Positions 44,019-51,997 of a DNA stretch of 64,000 nt are shown piece after piece. The position numbers and the translations under genes were made by a program. The notes under the pieces were generated by a model. It was not told the DNA's origin. It searched no databases and worked only from the letters and a program-made list of their open reading frames with translations. The first letter of the stretch is position 1; each line of letters opens with the position of its first letter. Source of the stretch: Zoogloea sp016790385 (lineage in GTDB: Bacteria; Pseudomonadota; Gammaproteobacteria; Burkholderiales; Rhodocyclaceae); assembly GCF_041916735.1 (NCBI RefSeq), contig NZ_JAYRYY010000001.1; one strand, given 5' to 3'.

Positions 44019-44434
44019 ATACGGCGTCCATCGCCCTCGGGCTGTTCTGGATGGCGGCAGGCCTGGGCGCGCCGGCGCTTGCGGGTGCCGAATCGCGCAT
44101 TGATTGCCATGTCACCTACGGTGGCGCGACGCGGGTCCGCAGCGCAACGCATGTGGACAGCCCTTATGGTATCGAGGCCGTCGCGGTGGGCAGCTTTTTC
44201 CTCTTCAAACTGGTGTTCCAGGCCCGGCCCGCCGACGTGGCCGGTGTCCGGATCTATACCTACGTGGATCGGGAGTACGGTCCCGTGCCCATCCACCAGG
44301 CCAGCCACCCGCTGCCACGGCGCCGGCAGGGCGCGCCCGGCTATGGTTTCACCGGCCTGCAGCGGGTCTATGAGCCGGTTCGAGACAGCGAGCTGGAATA
44401 CTGGTGCGAACGTGTCGGCGAGGGGCGCCCATGA
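44015..44434 (+). CDS. Secreted hypothetical protein in the rmuC-capA operon
   Basis: This is a 139-residue protein with signal peptide SIALGLFWMAAGLGAPALAGA and one Cys near each end of the mature chain (IDCHVTY, YWCERVG), consistent with a periplasmic disulfide. No family is recognised. It overlaps both neighbours by four bases (ATGA at each end), a strong sign of coupled translation. Confidence 0.75.
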   Translation: MNTASIALGLFWMAAGLGAPALAGAESRIDCHVTYGGATRVRSATHVDSPYGIEAVAVGSFFLFKLVFQARPADVAGVRIYTYVDREYGPVPIHQASHPLPRRRQGAPGYGFTGLQRVYEPVRDSELEYWCERVGEGRP

Positions 44435-45441
44435 GGACGTGGCGCGCAGGGTTGGCCGCTGCATGGATGGCGCTGGCCTGCTGGCCGGCGAAGGCTACCG
44501 AACTGGTCTTTGTCGGCGACATCATGCTTGACGACGGGCCAGGCAGGGTGCTGGCCGCGGGGCGTGACCCCCTGACCGCCTTCGAGTCCATCCTGGCTCG
44601 GGCCGATTACCGTATCGGCAATCTCGAATGTCCGGTGGCGACCGGCGGCGCGCCCCTGGAAAACAAGATCTACAGTTTCCGCGCCCATCCCCGCGCATTG
44701 ACGGCGGTGAAGGGGCGCTTCGACGCCATGGCGCTGTCCAACAACCACTCCGGTGACTATGGGCAGGAGGGTTTCATCGAGACGCTGCGTAATCTGGAAG
44801 CCGCCGGTATCCGCTACTTCGGTGGCGGCCGAAATCTGGCGGAGGCCCATGCACCCCTGTGGGTCGAGCACAAGGGCCTGCGCATCGCAGTGCTCGGCTA
44901 CAACGAGTTCAAGCCCCGCTCCTTCGAGGCCGGAGCGAGCCGCCCGGGGATTGCCTGGAGTGAGGACAGCCAGGTGCTGTCGGATATCCGGGCGGCGCGC
45001 AAGGCCGGTGCCGATCTGGTGATTCCCTTCATGCACTGGGGCTGGGAGCGGGAGCCCGAGCCGTCGGCGCGGCAGCGTCGGCTTGCACGCAGGATGATCG
45101 ATGCCGGGGCCGCCGCCGTGGTTGGCGGTCACCCTCATGTGACCCAGGGCGCCGAAATCTACAGGGGGCGGCCCATCGTCTATAGCCTGGGTAACTTCGT
45201 TTTCGATGGCTTCACGCTGCCCGCCGCCCGGGTGGGCTGGCTGCTCAGCCTGAGTCTCGACCGGCGCGGGGTTGCGGCCTGGCACACCGTGGAAGCCCGC
45301 ATCGACGAGGACGGCCTGCCATCACCCGCCGAGCAGTCGGTAACGCCATGCGCAAAGCGCGGGGACACGCAGCCCAGACTTTGCCGCATGGGTGTTGCTG
45401 TCGAGGATGTTCCGCCTCACACCAGCCCGTCGAACAACTGA
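44431..45441 (+). CDS. CapA/PgsA-type metallophosphatase-fold protein
   Basis: This is a 336-residue exported protein (signal peptide AAAWMALACWPAKA). The CapA fold motifs are LVFVGDIMLDDGPG, YRIGNLECPVATGG, ALSNNHSGDYG, FMHWGWERE and VVGGHPHVTQG. Relatives take part in poly-gamma-glutamate export or anchoring, but no polymer synthase genes are near, so the role here is open. Its last 25 bases overlap the convergent moeA gene. The ATG at 44431 is set by the ATGA overlap. Confidence 0.88.
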   Translation: MRTWRAGLAAAWMALACWPAKATELVFVGDIMLDDGPGRVLAAGRDPLTAFESILARADYRIGNLECPVATGGAPLENKIYSFRAHPRALTAVKGRFDAMALSNNHSGDYGQEGFIETLRNLEAAGIRYFGGGRNLAEAHAPLWVEHKGLRIAVLGYNEFKPRSFEAGASRPGIAWSEDSQVLSDIRAARKAGADLVIPFMHWGWEREPEPSARQRRLARRMIDAGAAAVVGGHPHVTQGAEIYRGRPIVYSLGNFVFDGFTLPAARVGWLLSLSLDRRGVAAWHTVEARIDEDGLPSPAEQSVTPCAKRGDTQPRLCRMGVAVEDVPPHTSPSNN

Positions 45442-46670
45442 ACGTCCACGGTGTCTCCGGGCGCCACGTCGCCGCGGCTTTCGTTGAGCACGATGAAGCA
45501 GTTGGCCTCCGACATGGAGCGCAGAATGCCCGATCCCTGGGCGGACGCCGAGCGGACCTTCCACACCCCGTCTTCGGCAAAAAGCTGCCCACGCAGGTAT
45601 TCCCGACGGCCGGAGAGCTTGCGAATGGGGGTGGTGCAGACGACCGGTACCATGGGCCGCTGGGGCAGGGGGTCAAGGCCGGCGATCTTGAGGAGTGCGT
45701 CCATCACAAACTGGTAGTAGGTCACCATGACCGCCACCGGATTGCCCGGCAGGCCGAACATCCAGGTATTGCCGATACGCCCAAATGCCATGGGGCGGCC
45801 GGGCTTGATGTCGATCTTCCAGAAACTCACCTCTCCAAGCCGTTCCATCAGTTCGCGGATGAAGTCTGCCTCGCCCACGGAGACGCCACCGGTGGTCAGG
45901 ACCACGTCGGATGCGGCGGCGGCGTCGCGGAAAGCCGCCTCAAGCGCCTCGGGGCGATCCGGGATCACGCCCATGTCCAGCAGCTCGCAGCCCAGCCGGG
46001 TCAGGGCGCCGTGCAGGGTGTAGCGATTGGAGTCGTAGACTTCACCGGGGGCGAGCGGGCGGCCGATACTGGCCAGTTCGTCCCCGGTGGAAAAGAATGC
46101 CACCCTCAGACGCCGCGCGACGCTGACCTCGGGAATGCCGAGGGAGGCGATAAGACCGAGTTCGGCCGGGCCGACCAACTTGCCGCGGGCGATTGCGACG
46201 GCACCTTCGGCGAGATCCTCGCCGGCACGACGCACATTCTGACCGCGTCGGATGCCTCCGGGAACGCTTACGCGGTCGCCCTCCAGACGCGCAACCTCCT
46301 GCACCACGATGGTATCGGCGCCCATCGGCATCACGCCGCCGGTCATGATGCGCACCGCCTGACCCTTGCCGACGATGCCCGAGAATCCCCGGCCGGCAAA
46401 GGCCGTGCCGACCACCTGAAGTGTCGATTCGCTGTCGGCCGACAGATCGTCGGCACGCACTGCATAGCCGTCCATGGCGGAGTTGTCATGGGCCGGCACA
46501 TTGCAGGGCGCCACCACGTCCTCGGTGAGGATGCGTCCAAGGGCGGCGCGGGTCGCGACTCTCTCCCAACCGGAGAGCGGCGAGAGGGTTTCCAGGATGA
46601 TGCGGCGGGCTTCTTCCACCGAGAGGGATTTGCGGGCGTCGGACGCACCGCAGCCATTGTCCAGATTCAT
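45417..46670 (-). CDS. moeA: Molybdopterin molybdenumtransferase (MoeA), likely serving tungsten cofactor
   Basis: This is a 417-residue enzyme that inserts the metal into adenylylated molybdopterin. Typical motifs are HDNSAMDGYAVRADD near the start, TGGVMPMGADTIV, SNRYTLHGALTRLG and TTGGVSVGEADFI. It is divergent from a tungsten enzyme operon and next to a tungstate importer, so insertion of tungsten rather than molybdenum is likely, though this is inference from context. ATG 46670 is preferred to an upstream TTG. It is the only cofactor-insertion gene visible here. Confidence 0.92.
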   Translation of the reverse strand: MNLDNGCGASDARKSLSVEEARRIILETLSPLSGWERVATRAALGRILTEDVVAPCNVPAHDNSAMDGYAVRADDLSADSESTLQVVGTAFAGRGFSGIVGKGQAVRIMTGGVMPMGADTIVVQEVARLEGDRVSVPGGIRRGQNVRRAGEDLAEGAVAIARGKLVGPAELGLIASLGIPEVSVARRLRVAFFSTGDELASIGRPLAPGEVYDSNRYTLHGALTRLGCELLDMGVIPDRPEALEAAFRDAAAASDVVLTTGGVSVGEADFIRELMERLGEVSFWKIDIKPGRPMAFGRIGNTWMFGLPGNPVAVMVTYYQFVMDALLKIAGLDPLPQRPMVPVVCTTPIRKLSGRREYLRGQLFAEDGVWKVRSASAQGSGILRSMSEANCFIVLNESRGDVAPGDTVDVQLFDGLV

Positions 46671-46756
46671 GTCAGGATTCCGCGTCGGAGGCAAAGCCAA
46701 TTAATAACATACTCGGCCGGATGCAGGCAGCACGGCCATCTCTGGCGCGTTGGGCA

Positions 46757-46784
46757 TTGACAAGCGCACACCGCTGGGTATCCT
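46757..46784 (+). promoter_or_regulatory. Sigma-70-type promoter of the aor operon
   Basis: A perfect TTGACA (46757-46762), a 16-base spacer and TATCCT (46779-46784) point toward aorA. A start near 46791 would leave a leader of about 146 bases. It lies within the 266-bp divergent space between moeA and aorA. Confidence 0.65.
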
Positions 46785-46790
46785 GAGTCG

Positions 46791-46936
46791 TCGGCCCCGA
46801 TCTGCGTAAAAAGCGCAGGCAAGCCGTGCGGGAGAAACGCTCCGGCAGGATGAATAGGCCGCCCTTTCAGGCGAGCCATCGATACACAAAGTGATCGCAC
46901 CGGCCGGTTTGCCACTCATCAAGGAGGAATCGCTCA
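46791..46936 (+). promoter_or_regulatory. Potentially structured aorA 5' leader
   Basis: Several hairpins can be drawn: ctgcg/cgcag (46802-46806 with 46814-46818), ggag/ctcc nested in gcc/ggc (about 46823-46846), ggc-gcc/ggc-gcc around 46858-46877, and cgat-cac/gtg-atcg (about 46879-46897). A strong ribosome site, aaggagg (46921-46927), precedes the ATG. No known riboswitch class could be matched by eye. Confidence 0.3.
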
Positions 46937-47410
46937 ATGTGGAAATCTTTGCACATTGACCCCAAGAAGTGCACCGGCTGCTTGCAGTGTGAAATGGCAT
47001 GTTCGGTCGAACACACCGGGGTCATCAATCCATCCAAATCCCGCATCAAGGTCTTCAGTTTCGAAGCTGAAGGACGCAAGGTCCCGTATACCTGCACCCA
47101 GTGCGCCGAGGCCTGGTGCCTCAATTCCTGTCCGGTCGACGCGATCCGGATCGACGCGTCCACCGGCGCCAAACAGGTTTTCGATGATGTCTGCGTCGGG
47201 TGCAAGGTCTGCACCATCTCCTGCCCGTTCGGAACGGTGAACTACAACCAGGAAACCGGCAAGGTCCAGAAATGCGATCTGTGCGGAGGCGACCCCGCCT
47301 GCGCCACCGCCTGTCCCACTGGTGCCATCACCTACGTGGACGCGGATTGGACCGGCCTGGACCGCATGCGGGCCTGGGCTGCCAAGGCCAATACGGCCGT
47401 TTCGGAATAG
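46937..47410 (+). CDS. aorA: Aldehyde oxidoreductase, four-cluster ferredoxin subunit
   Basis: This is a 157-residue electron-transfer subunit with four [4Fe-4S] motifs: Cys12/15/18/22 (CTGCLQCEMAC), CTQCAEAWCLNSCP, CVGCKVCTISCP and CDLCGGDPACATACP, 16 Cys in all. It is of the polyferredoxin type that links the tungsten subunit AorB to the FAD subunit AorC. There is no signal peptide, so it is cytoplasmic. It is the first gene of the aor operon, with a very good ribosome site. Confidence 0.93.
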   Translation: MWKSLHIDPKKCTGCLQCEMACSVEHTGVINPSKSRIKVFSFEAEGRKVPYTCTQCAEAWCLNSCPVDAIRIDASTGAKQVFDDVCVGCKVCTISCPFGTVNYNQETGKVQKCDLCGGDPACATACPTGAITYVDADWTGLDRMRAWAAKANTAVSE

Positions 47411-47420
47411 GAGGCAGGCC

Positions 47421-49268
47421 ATGGGCTGGAACAAGAAAGTGCTGCGGGTCAACCTCACCGAAGGCACCTGCACGGTAGAGCCGCTCAACATGGAGTGGGC
47501 CAATGAGTACCTGGGCTCCCGCGGGCTCGCCACCAAGTATCTGGTTTCCGAGATCGATCCGAAGGTGGATCCGCTCTCGCCGGAAAACAAAATGATCATG
47601 TCCACCGGGCCGCTCACCGGCACGATGGCTTCCACCGGCGGTCGCTACTCCGTCGTCACCAAGGGGCCGCTGACGGGGGCCATTGCCTGCTCCAACTCGG
47701 GCGGTTTCTTCGGTGCCGAGATGAAGTTTGCCGGCTGGGACATGATCATCTTTGAAGGGCGCTCGCCCAAGCCGGTGTATCTGTACGTCGAGGATGACAA
47801 GGTACAGCTCATCGACGCATCCGATCTGTGGGGCAAGAGCTGCTGGGAAACGGAAGAGACCATCAAGCACATGCATCAGGACCCGCTGGTCCGCGTGTGT
47901 TCCATCGGTCTGGCGGGTGAGAATCAGGTGCTGTTCGCCTGTATCGTCAATGACCTCCACCGGGCTGCCGGCCGTTCTGGCGTCGGTGCGGTGATGGGCT
48001 CGAAGAACCTCAAGGCTGTTGCCCTGCGTGGCACCAAGGGCGTGGCCGGCATCAAGGACATGAAGGCTTTCCTCAAGATCACCGCCGAGAAGAAAAAGGT
48101 TCTGGCCGACAACGCGGTCACCGGCCAGGGGCTGCCCAAGTACGGCACCCAGGTTCTCATGAACGTGATCAATGAGATCGGCGCACTCCCCACCCGCAAC
48201 CACCGTAACGTGCAGTTTGAAGAGGCCAGCCAGATCTCGGCCGAGGCCATGCACGAAAAGCGCCCCACGGACGGCAAGACTCATCTGGTGACGAACGCCG
48301 CCTGCTTCGGCTGCACCATCGCCTGCGGCCGCATCTCCGAAATCGACAAGGGCCACTTCACCGTGGTCAACAAGCCCGAATATTGGGGTGCCTCCGGCGG
48401 CCTGGAATACGAGGCTGCGTGGGCCCTCGGTGCCGCCAATGGCGTGGGCGATCTGGAAGCCCTCCAGTACGCCAACCTGCTGTGCAATCAGCAGGGCATG
48501 GACCCGATCTCCTTTGGCGCCACCATCGGTGCCGTCATGGAGCTCTACGAGATGGGTGTGCTGACCAAGGAACAGCTGGGTGTCGAGGCGCCCTTCGGGT
48601 CGGCCGAGGCCTTGGCCACCCTGTCGGAACTCACCGCCCGCGGGGAAGGTTTCGGCAAGGAGATCGGCCAGGGTTCGAAGCGGCTGTGCACCAAGTACGG
48701 CCATCCCGAGCTGTCCATGACCGTCAAGAGCCAGGAGTTCCCGGCCTACGATGCCCGTGGCATCCAGGGCATGGGCCTTACCTACGCCACCTCCAACCGT
48801 GGCGCCTGCCATCTGCGCTCGTACACCGTGGCTTCCGAAGTCCTCGGCATTCCCGTCAAGACCGATCCTCTCGCGACGGAAGGCAAGCCGGAGCTGGTCA
48901 AGGCCTTCCAGGATGCGACCGCGGTCTTCGACGCCGCCGGCATCTGCGTGTTCACCTCGTTTGCCTGGACGGTGGCCGATGTGCAGCCCCAGATCGAGGC
49001 GGCCTGCGAGGGTGACTGGTCGATGGAAAAGCTCAACGCCATGGGCGAGCGCATCTGGAACATGGAGCGCGTCTTCAACAACGCAGCAGGTTTCAGCCGC
49101 AAGGATGACGATCTGCCGCCGCGCCTGAAGACTGAAGCCGCCCAGACCGGACCGGCCAAGGGGCTCGTCAGCGGCATCGACAAGATGTTGCCCGAGTACT
49201 ACGCCATCCGCGGCTGGACCGAGGAAGGCGTGCCCACCCGGGAAACCCTGGATCGCCTGGGTCTCTGA
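47421..49268 (+). CDS. aorB: Tungsten-dependent aldehyde oxidoreductase, catalytic subunit
   Basis: This 615-residue enzyme oxidises aldehydes to carboxylic acids with a tungsten bis-metallopterin cofactor and one [4Fe-4S] cluster. The cluster ligands are Cys295, Cys298 and Cys302 (ACFGCTIACGR) and probably Cys509 (DAAGICVF), the same spacing as the archaeal AOR. Other family blocks are GSRGLATKYL, STGPLTGTMASTGGRY, NSGGFFGAEMKFAG, GRSGVGAVMGSKNLKA and EYWGASGGLEYE. ATG 47421 has gagg upstream. It should act on aromatic and aliphatic aldehydes, by homology to the Aromatoleum enzyme. Confidence 0.95.
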   Translation: MGWNKKVLRVNLTEGTCTVEPLNMEWANEYLGSRGLATKYLVSEIDPKVDPLSPENKMIMSTGPLTGTMASTGGRYSVVTKGPLTGAIACSNSGGFFGAEMKFAGWDMIIFEGRSPKPVYLYVEDDKVQLIDASDLWGKSCWETEETIKHMHQDPLVRVCSIGLAGENQVLFACIVNDLHRAAGRSGVGAVMGSKNLKAVALRGTKGVAGIKDMKAFLKITAEKKKVLADNAVTGQGLPKYGTQVLMNVINEIGALPTRNHRNVQFEEASQISAEAMHEKRPTDGKTHLVTNAACFGCTIACGRISEIDKGHFTVVNKPEYWGASGGLEYEAAWALGAANGVGDLEALQYANLLCNQQGMDPISFGATIGAVMELYEMGVLTKEQLGVEAPFGSAEALATLSELTARGEGFGKEIGQGSKRLCTKYGHPELSMTVKSQEFPAYDARGIQGMGLTYATSNRGACHLRSYTVASEVLGIPVKTDPLATEGKPELVKAFQDATAVFDAAGICVFTSFAWTVADVQPQIEAACEGDWSMEKLNAMGERIWNMERVFNNAAGFSRKDDDLPPRLKTEAAQTGPAKGLVSGIDKMLPEYYAIRGWTEEGVPTRETLDRLGL

Positions 49269-49279
49269 ACGGCAAGCCG

Positions 49280-49369
49280 AAAGCGTCGACGCTGCCCTGA
49301 AAAGGGCTGCCGACGCTTTCGCCCCTATCTTGAACGCACGTTGACGCTGCCTCGCGGCAGGCGTCGACG
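49280..49369 (+). promoter_or_regulatory. Two tandem hairpins between aorB and aorC
   Basis: The first has a 9-bp outer stem aaagcgtcg/cgacgcttt (49280-49288 with 49311-49319) plus an inner ccct/aggg. The second pairs cgttgacgc-tgcc with ggca-ggcgtcgacg (49339-49351 with 49356-49369), loop TCGC. There is no T run, so partial termination or an mRNA-processing or stabilising role that sets the ratio of AorAB to AorC is more likely than a full stop. Confidence 0.5.
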
Positions 49370-49394
49370 CGCGCATGATGTCGAGGACTTTTCC

Positions 49395-50681
49395 ATGAAA
49401 CATCTCATCCTGGGCAATGGCCCGGCCGGCGTCGTTGCCGTTGAGACGCTGCGCAAGGCTGCGCCCCGCGACGAAATCGTGATGGTTGGCAGCGAGAACG
49501 AACCTTCCTACTCGCGCATGGCGATTCCCTATCTGCTTGAGGGCAACATCGACGAATCCGGCACGTGGCTGCGCAAGACCCCCGATCACTTCGACAAGCT
49601 CAATGTTCGCCAGCTGCGTGGTCGCGCGGTTGCCGTCGAAACCAACGAGCGTCGCGTGCTGTTTGCCGACGGACACTTTGAAACCTACGACCGTCTGCTG
49701 GTGGCAACGGGCTCGCATCCGGTCCGCCCACCGATTCCCGGGGTTGACCTCCCCGAAGTGCAAACCTGCTGGACGCTCGACGATGCACGCGCCATTGCGC
49801 GCCATGCGCGGCCGGGCGCGCGGGTCTTGCAGCTAGGCGCCGGTTTCATCGGCTGCATCATCATGGAGGCCCTGGCCAAGCGCGGTGTTGAACTCACCGT
49901 CGTCGAGATGGGCGACCGCATGGTGCCGCGCATGATGACCCCCAAGGCCGGCGGCATGATCAAGCGCTGGGTTGAAGAGCAGGGCATCCGCGTCGTCACC
50001 TCGGCCGGGGTCGAGCGGATCGAGCGCAACGAAGGGGGCGACACGCCCTTGACCGTCAGCCTGTCCACCGGTGACAAGCTGCCCTGTGATCTCGTCATCG
50101 TGGCGGCAGGGGTAGCCCCCAACGTGGCCTTCCTGGACGCCACGCCGGTTCATGTGGCCAAGGGCGTGCTGGTGGATTCGCGCATGGAAACCAGCGTGCC
50201 GGGCATTTTTGCCGCGGGCGACGTGGCCGAGGCGCCGGATCTGTTCACCGGTGCCCACCTTGTGTCCGCCATTCAGCCCAACGCCGCCGATCAGGCGCGG
50301 ATCGCGGCGATCAACATGGCGGGCGGGCACGCCAACCTGCCCGGGGTGCTGGCAATCAACGTGCTCGACACCCTCGGCCTCATCTCCACCTCCTTCGGTC
50401 AGTGGTGGGGCGAGCCGGGCGAGGATGGTGTCGAGCAGGTGGATGAAGCCGCCTATCGCTATCTCAGCCTGCAATTCAAGGGCGATGTGCTGATCGGCGC
50501 CACCTCCATCGGCATGACCCAGCATGTGGGCGCCCTGCGCGGCCTGATTCAGGGCAAATACGCACTGGGCCCGTGGAAGGCGACCTTGCTCGAAGCGCCC
50601 CAGCGCTTCTTCGAGGCCTATCTGGCGGCCACGCAGCCCGACTCAACGGCCCGCCATCATCCGGTGGCAGCCTTCGCATGA
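49395..50681 (+). CDS. aorC: Aldehyde oxidoreductase, FAD-dependent NAD(P)H-type subunit
   Basis: This is a 428-residue pyridine-nucleotide-disulfide oxidoreductase-type flavoprotein: FAD-binding ILGNGPAGVVAVE near residues 4-16, the second dinucleotide fold VLQLGAGFIGCIIMEAL near 140, and IFAAGDVAEAPD near 270. It lacks the redox-active CxxxxC of disulfide reductases, as expected for a subunit passing electrons between NAD and the ferredoxin AorA. It overlaps aorD by ATGA. ATG 49395 is chosen; upstream frame is leader. Confidence 0.92.
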   Translation: MKHLILGNGPAGVVAVETLRKAAPRDEIVMVGSENEPSYSRMAIPYLLEGNIDESGTWLRKTPDHFDKLNVRQLRGRAVAVETNERRVLFADGHFETYDRLLVATGSHPVRPPIPGVDLPEVQTCWTLDDARAIARHARPGARVLQLGAGFIGCIIMEALAKRGVELTVVEMGDRMVPRMMTPKAGGMIKRWVEEQGIRVVTSAGVERIERNEGGDTPLTVSLSTGDKLPCDLVIVAAGVAPNVAFLDATPVHVAKGVLVDSRMETSVPGIFAAGDVAEAPDLFTGAHLVSAIQPNAADQARIAAINMAGGHANLPGVLAINVLDTLGLISTSFGQWWGEPGEDGVEQVDEAAYRYLSLQFKGDVLIGATSIGMTQHVGALRGLIQGKYALGPWKATLLEAPQRFFEAYLAATQPDSTARHHPVAAFA

Positions 50682-50929
50682 GGGTGGTCTTCAAGCTCTT
50701 CGCGTCGCTCGCCGATCTGTTGCCGGCCGAGCGACGCGGCAATCTCGTCGACATCGATGTGGCGGACGGCACCACGGTGGGCGATCTGATCGCGCTCTAC
50801 CGGGTGCCCGAGAAGAGTGCCCATCTGGTGCTGGTGAATGGCCACTACATCGCGCCGGCTGCCCGCAACACCCATGTGCTGAAGGACGCGGACGAACTCG
50901 CCATCTGGCCGCCCATCGCGGGGGGCTGA
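50678..50929 (+). CDS. aorD: MoaD/ThiS-like sulfur carrier of the aor operon
   Basis: This is an 83-residue ubiquitin-fold protein ending in Gly-Gly (LAIWPPIAGG), the tail that becomes a thiocarboxylate to supply pterin dithiolene sulfur. Family positions such as VGDLIALYRVP and VLVNGHYI fit. Its place inside the tungsten operon suggests a dedicated sulfur donor for the tungsten cofactor, which is inference. Translation is coupled to aorC by a four-base overlap. Confidence 0.9.
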   Translation: MRVVFKLFASLADLLPAERRGNLVDIDVADGTTVGDLIALYRVPEKSAHLVLVNGHYIAPAARNTHVLKDADELAIWPPIAGG

Positions 50930-50932
50930 AAG

Positions 50933-51244
50933 GTGGGCGTGCGGGAGGACGTGTGCGCACCCGATGGGATCGTGCGCGAAATCGGCGCCACCGCGGCCGA
51001 GTTCGAGCGCGGCCTGCGCCTTGCGGTGACCGGCGCCGTGAGCTGCCCGCAGCCCGGTGTGCTGCGGGTGGACGACCCGGGTACGGTGCTGGAAGTGGAA
51101 TTGACCGAGCAGCCCGAGCGGCGCCTGGGTCAGTTCCGCATTCCGGTGCTGCACGCCCACCTGCGCTTCATCGGCGGCACCCGCGAGGCAAGGCAAACCC
51201 TGCTCGCGCGCATCGACCTGGCAATGCAACGGGGCGGCGGGTGA
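50933..51244 (+). CDS. aorE: Uncharacterised small protein in fifth position of the aor operon
   Basis: This is a 103-residue soluble protein with a GTG start three bases after aorD. It is not MoaE-like by eye. It looks like a small alpha/beta domain: VRVTGAV-type strands (AVTGAVSCPQPGVLRVDDPG, VLEVELTEQPERRLGQFRIP), then a helix (TREARQTLLARIDLAMQ). One Cys is in a possible strand turn. The aorE symbol rests on gene order alone. A part in assembling or protecting the tungsten cofactor is the natural guess. Confidence 0.7.
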   Translation: MGVREDVCAPDGIVREIGATAAEFERGLRLAVTGAVSCPQPGVLRVDDPGTVLEVELTEQPERRLGQFRIPVLHAHLRFIGGTREARQTLLARIDLAMQRGGG

Positions 51245-51290
51245 GGGCGGCCAACCCACGTCCCCGAAGCACGCCTCAACCCTTTTCCCG

Positions 51291-51995
51291 ATGAACGGAT
51301 TGACCAACGCTTTTTCCGAAGCCTTTGGCTTGCTGACCGGCTTCGATCATAGGGTGGCGGAAATCGTCCTCCTCTCGCTACAGGTGAGCGGGCTGGCGGT
51401 GTGTCTCGGCACCCTGGTGGGCCTGCCCCTGGGGGCCTGCCTGGGTGTGGGGCGTTTTCCCGGCCGGCAGCTATGGGTGGTCTTCCTCAACGGCTGCATG
51501 GGCTTGCCCTCGGTGGTGGTTGGGGTGGTGGTGTATCTGGCCTTGTCCCGCTCCGGACCCTTGGGGCATCTGGGCCTGCTCTATTCGCCCAGCGCCATGG
51601 TGATCGCCCAGACCCTGCTGGTGGTGCCGCTGATGGCCGCCATCGCCCGCCAGACGGTGGAGGACGCCTGGCGCGAATACGAGGAAGAACTCACCGCCAT
51701 GCGCTTCAGATGGTTCGACAGCGTGCGGGTGCTGCTGCACGACTGCCGCTATTCCCTGATGGTGGCCGTCCTGGCCGGCCTTGGCCGCGCCATGTCGGAA
51801 GTGGGCGCGGTGATGATTGTTGGTGGCAACATCGATCACGCCACCCGCACCATGACCACTGCCATCGCCCTGGAAACCAGCAAGGGCGACCTGCCCCTGG
51901 CCGTGGCCCTGGGCCTGGTGCTCCTGGCCGTGATTCTGCTGCTCAACGGGCTGGCCTACGGGCTGCGTCTGTGGGCCATGCGCCGCTACGCCTGA
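51291..51995 (+). CDS. tupB: Tungstate ABC transporter permease
   Basis: This is a 234-residue inner-membrane permease with about five transmembrane segments. The TupB-type coupling loop is visible in EYEEELTAMRFRWFDSVRVL, and LPSVVVGVVVYLALSRSGPLG is typical of TupB, which is distinct from ModB. It is followed after two bases by tupC. It lies 46 bp downstream of aorE on the same strand and is likely read through from it. Confidence 0.9.
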   Translation: MNGLTNAFSEAFGLLTGFDHRVAEIVLLSLQVSGLAVCLGTLVGLPLGACLGVGRFPGRQLWVVFLNGCMGLPSVVVGVVVYLALSRSGPLGHLGLLYSPSAMVIAQTLLVVPLMAAIARQTVEDAWREYEEELTAMRFRWFDSVRVLLHDCRYSLMVAVLAGLGRAMSEVGAVMIVGGNIDHATRTMTTAIALETSKGDLPLAVALGLVLLAVILLLNGLAYGLRLWAMRRYA

Positions 51996-51997
51996 GC

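Noticed and set aside
46791..46936. A known molybdenum-cofactor riboswitch in the aorA leader
   Set aside because: Hairpins exist but I could not match the conserved core of the Moco RNA motif by eye; kept only as a structured leader.
47328..49805. 825-codon minus-strand ORF antisense to aorB
   Set aside because: It is a GC-rich shadow of the aorB and aorC frames; it has no domain-like motifs, whereas the plus strand carries clear family signatures.
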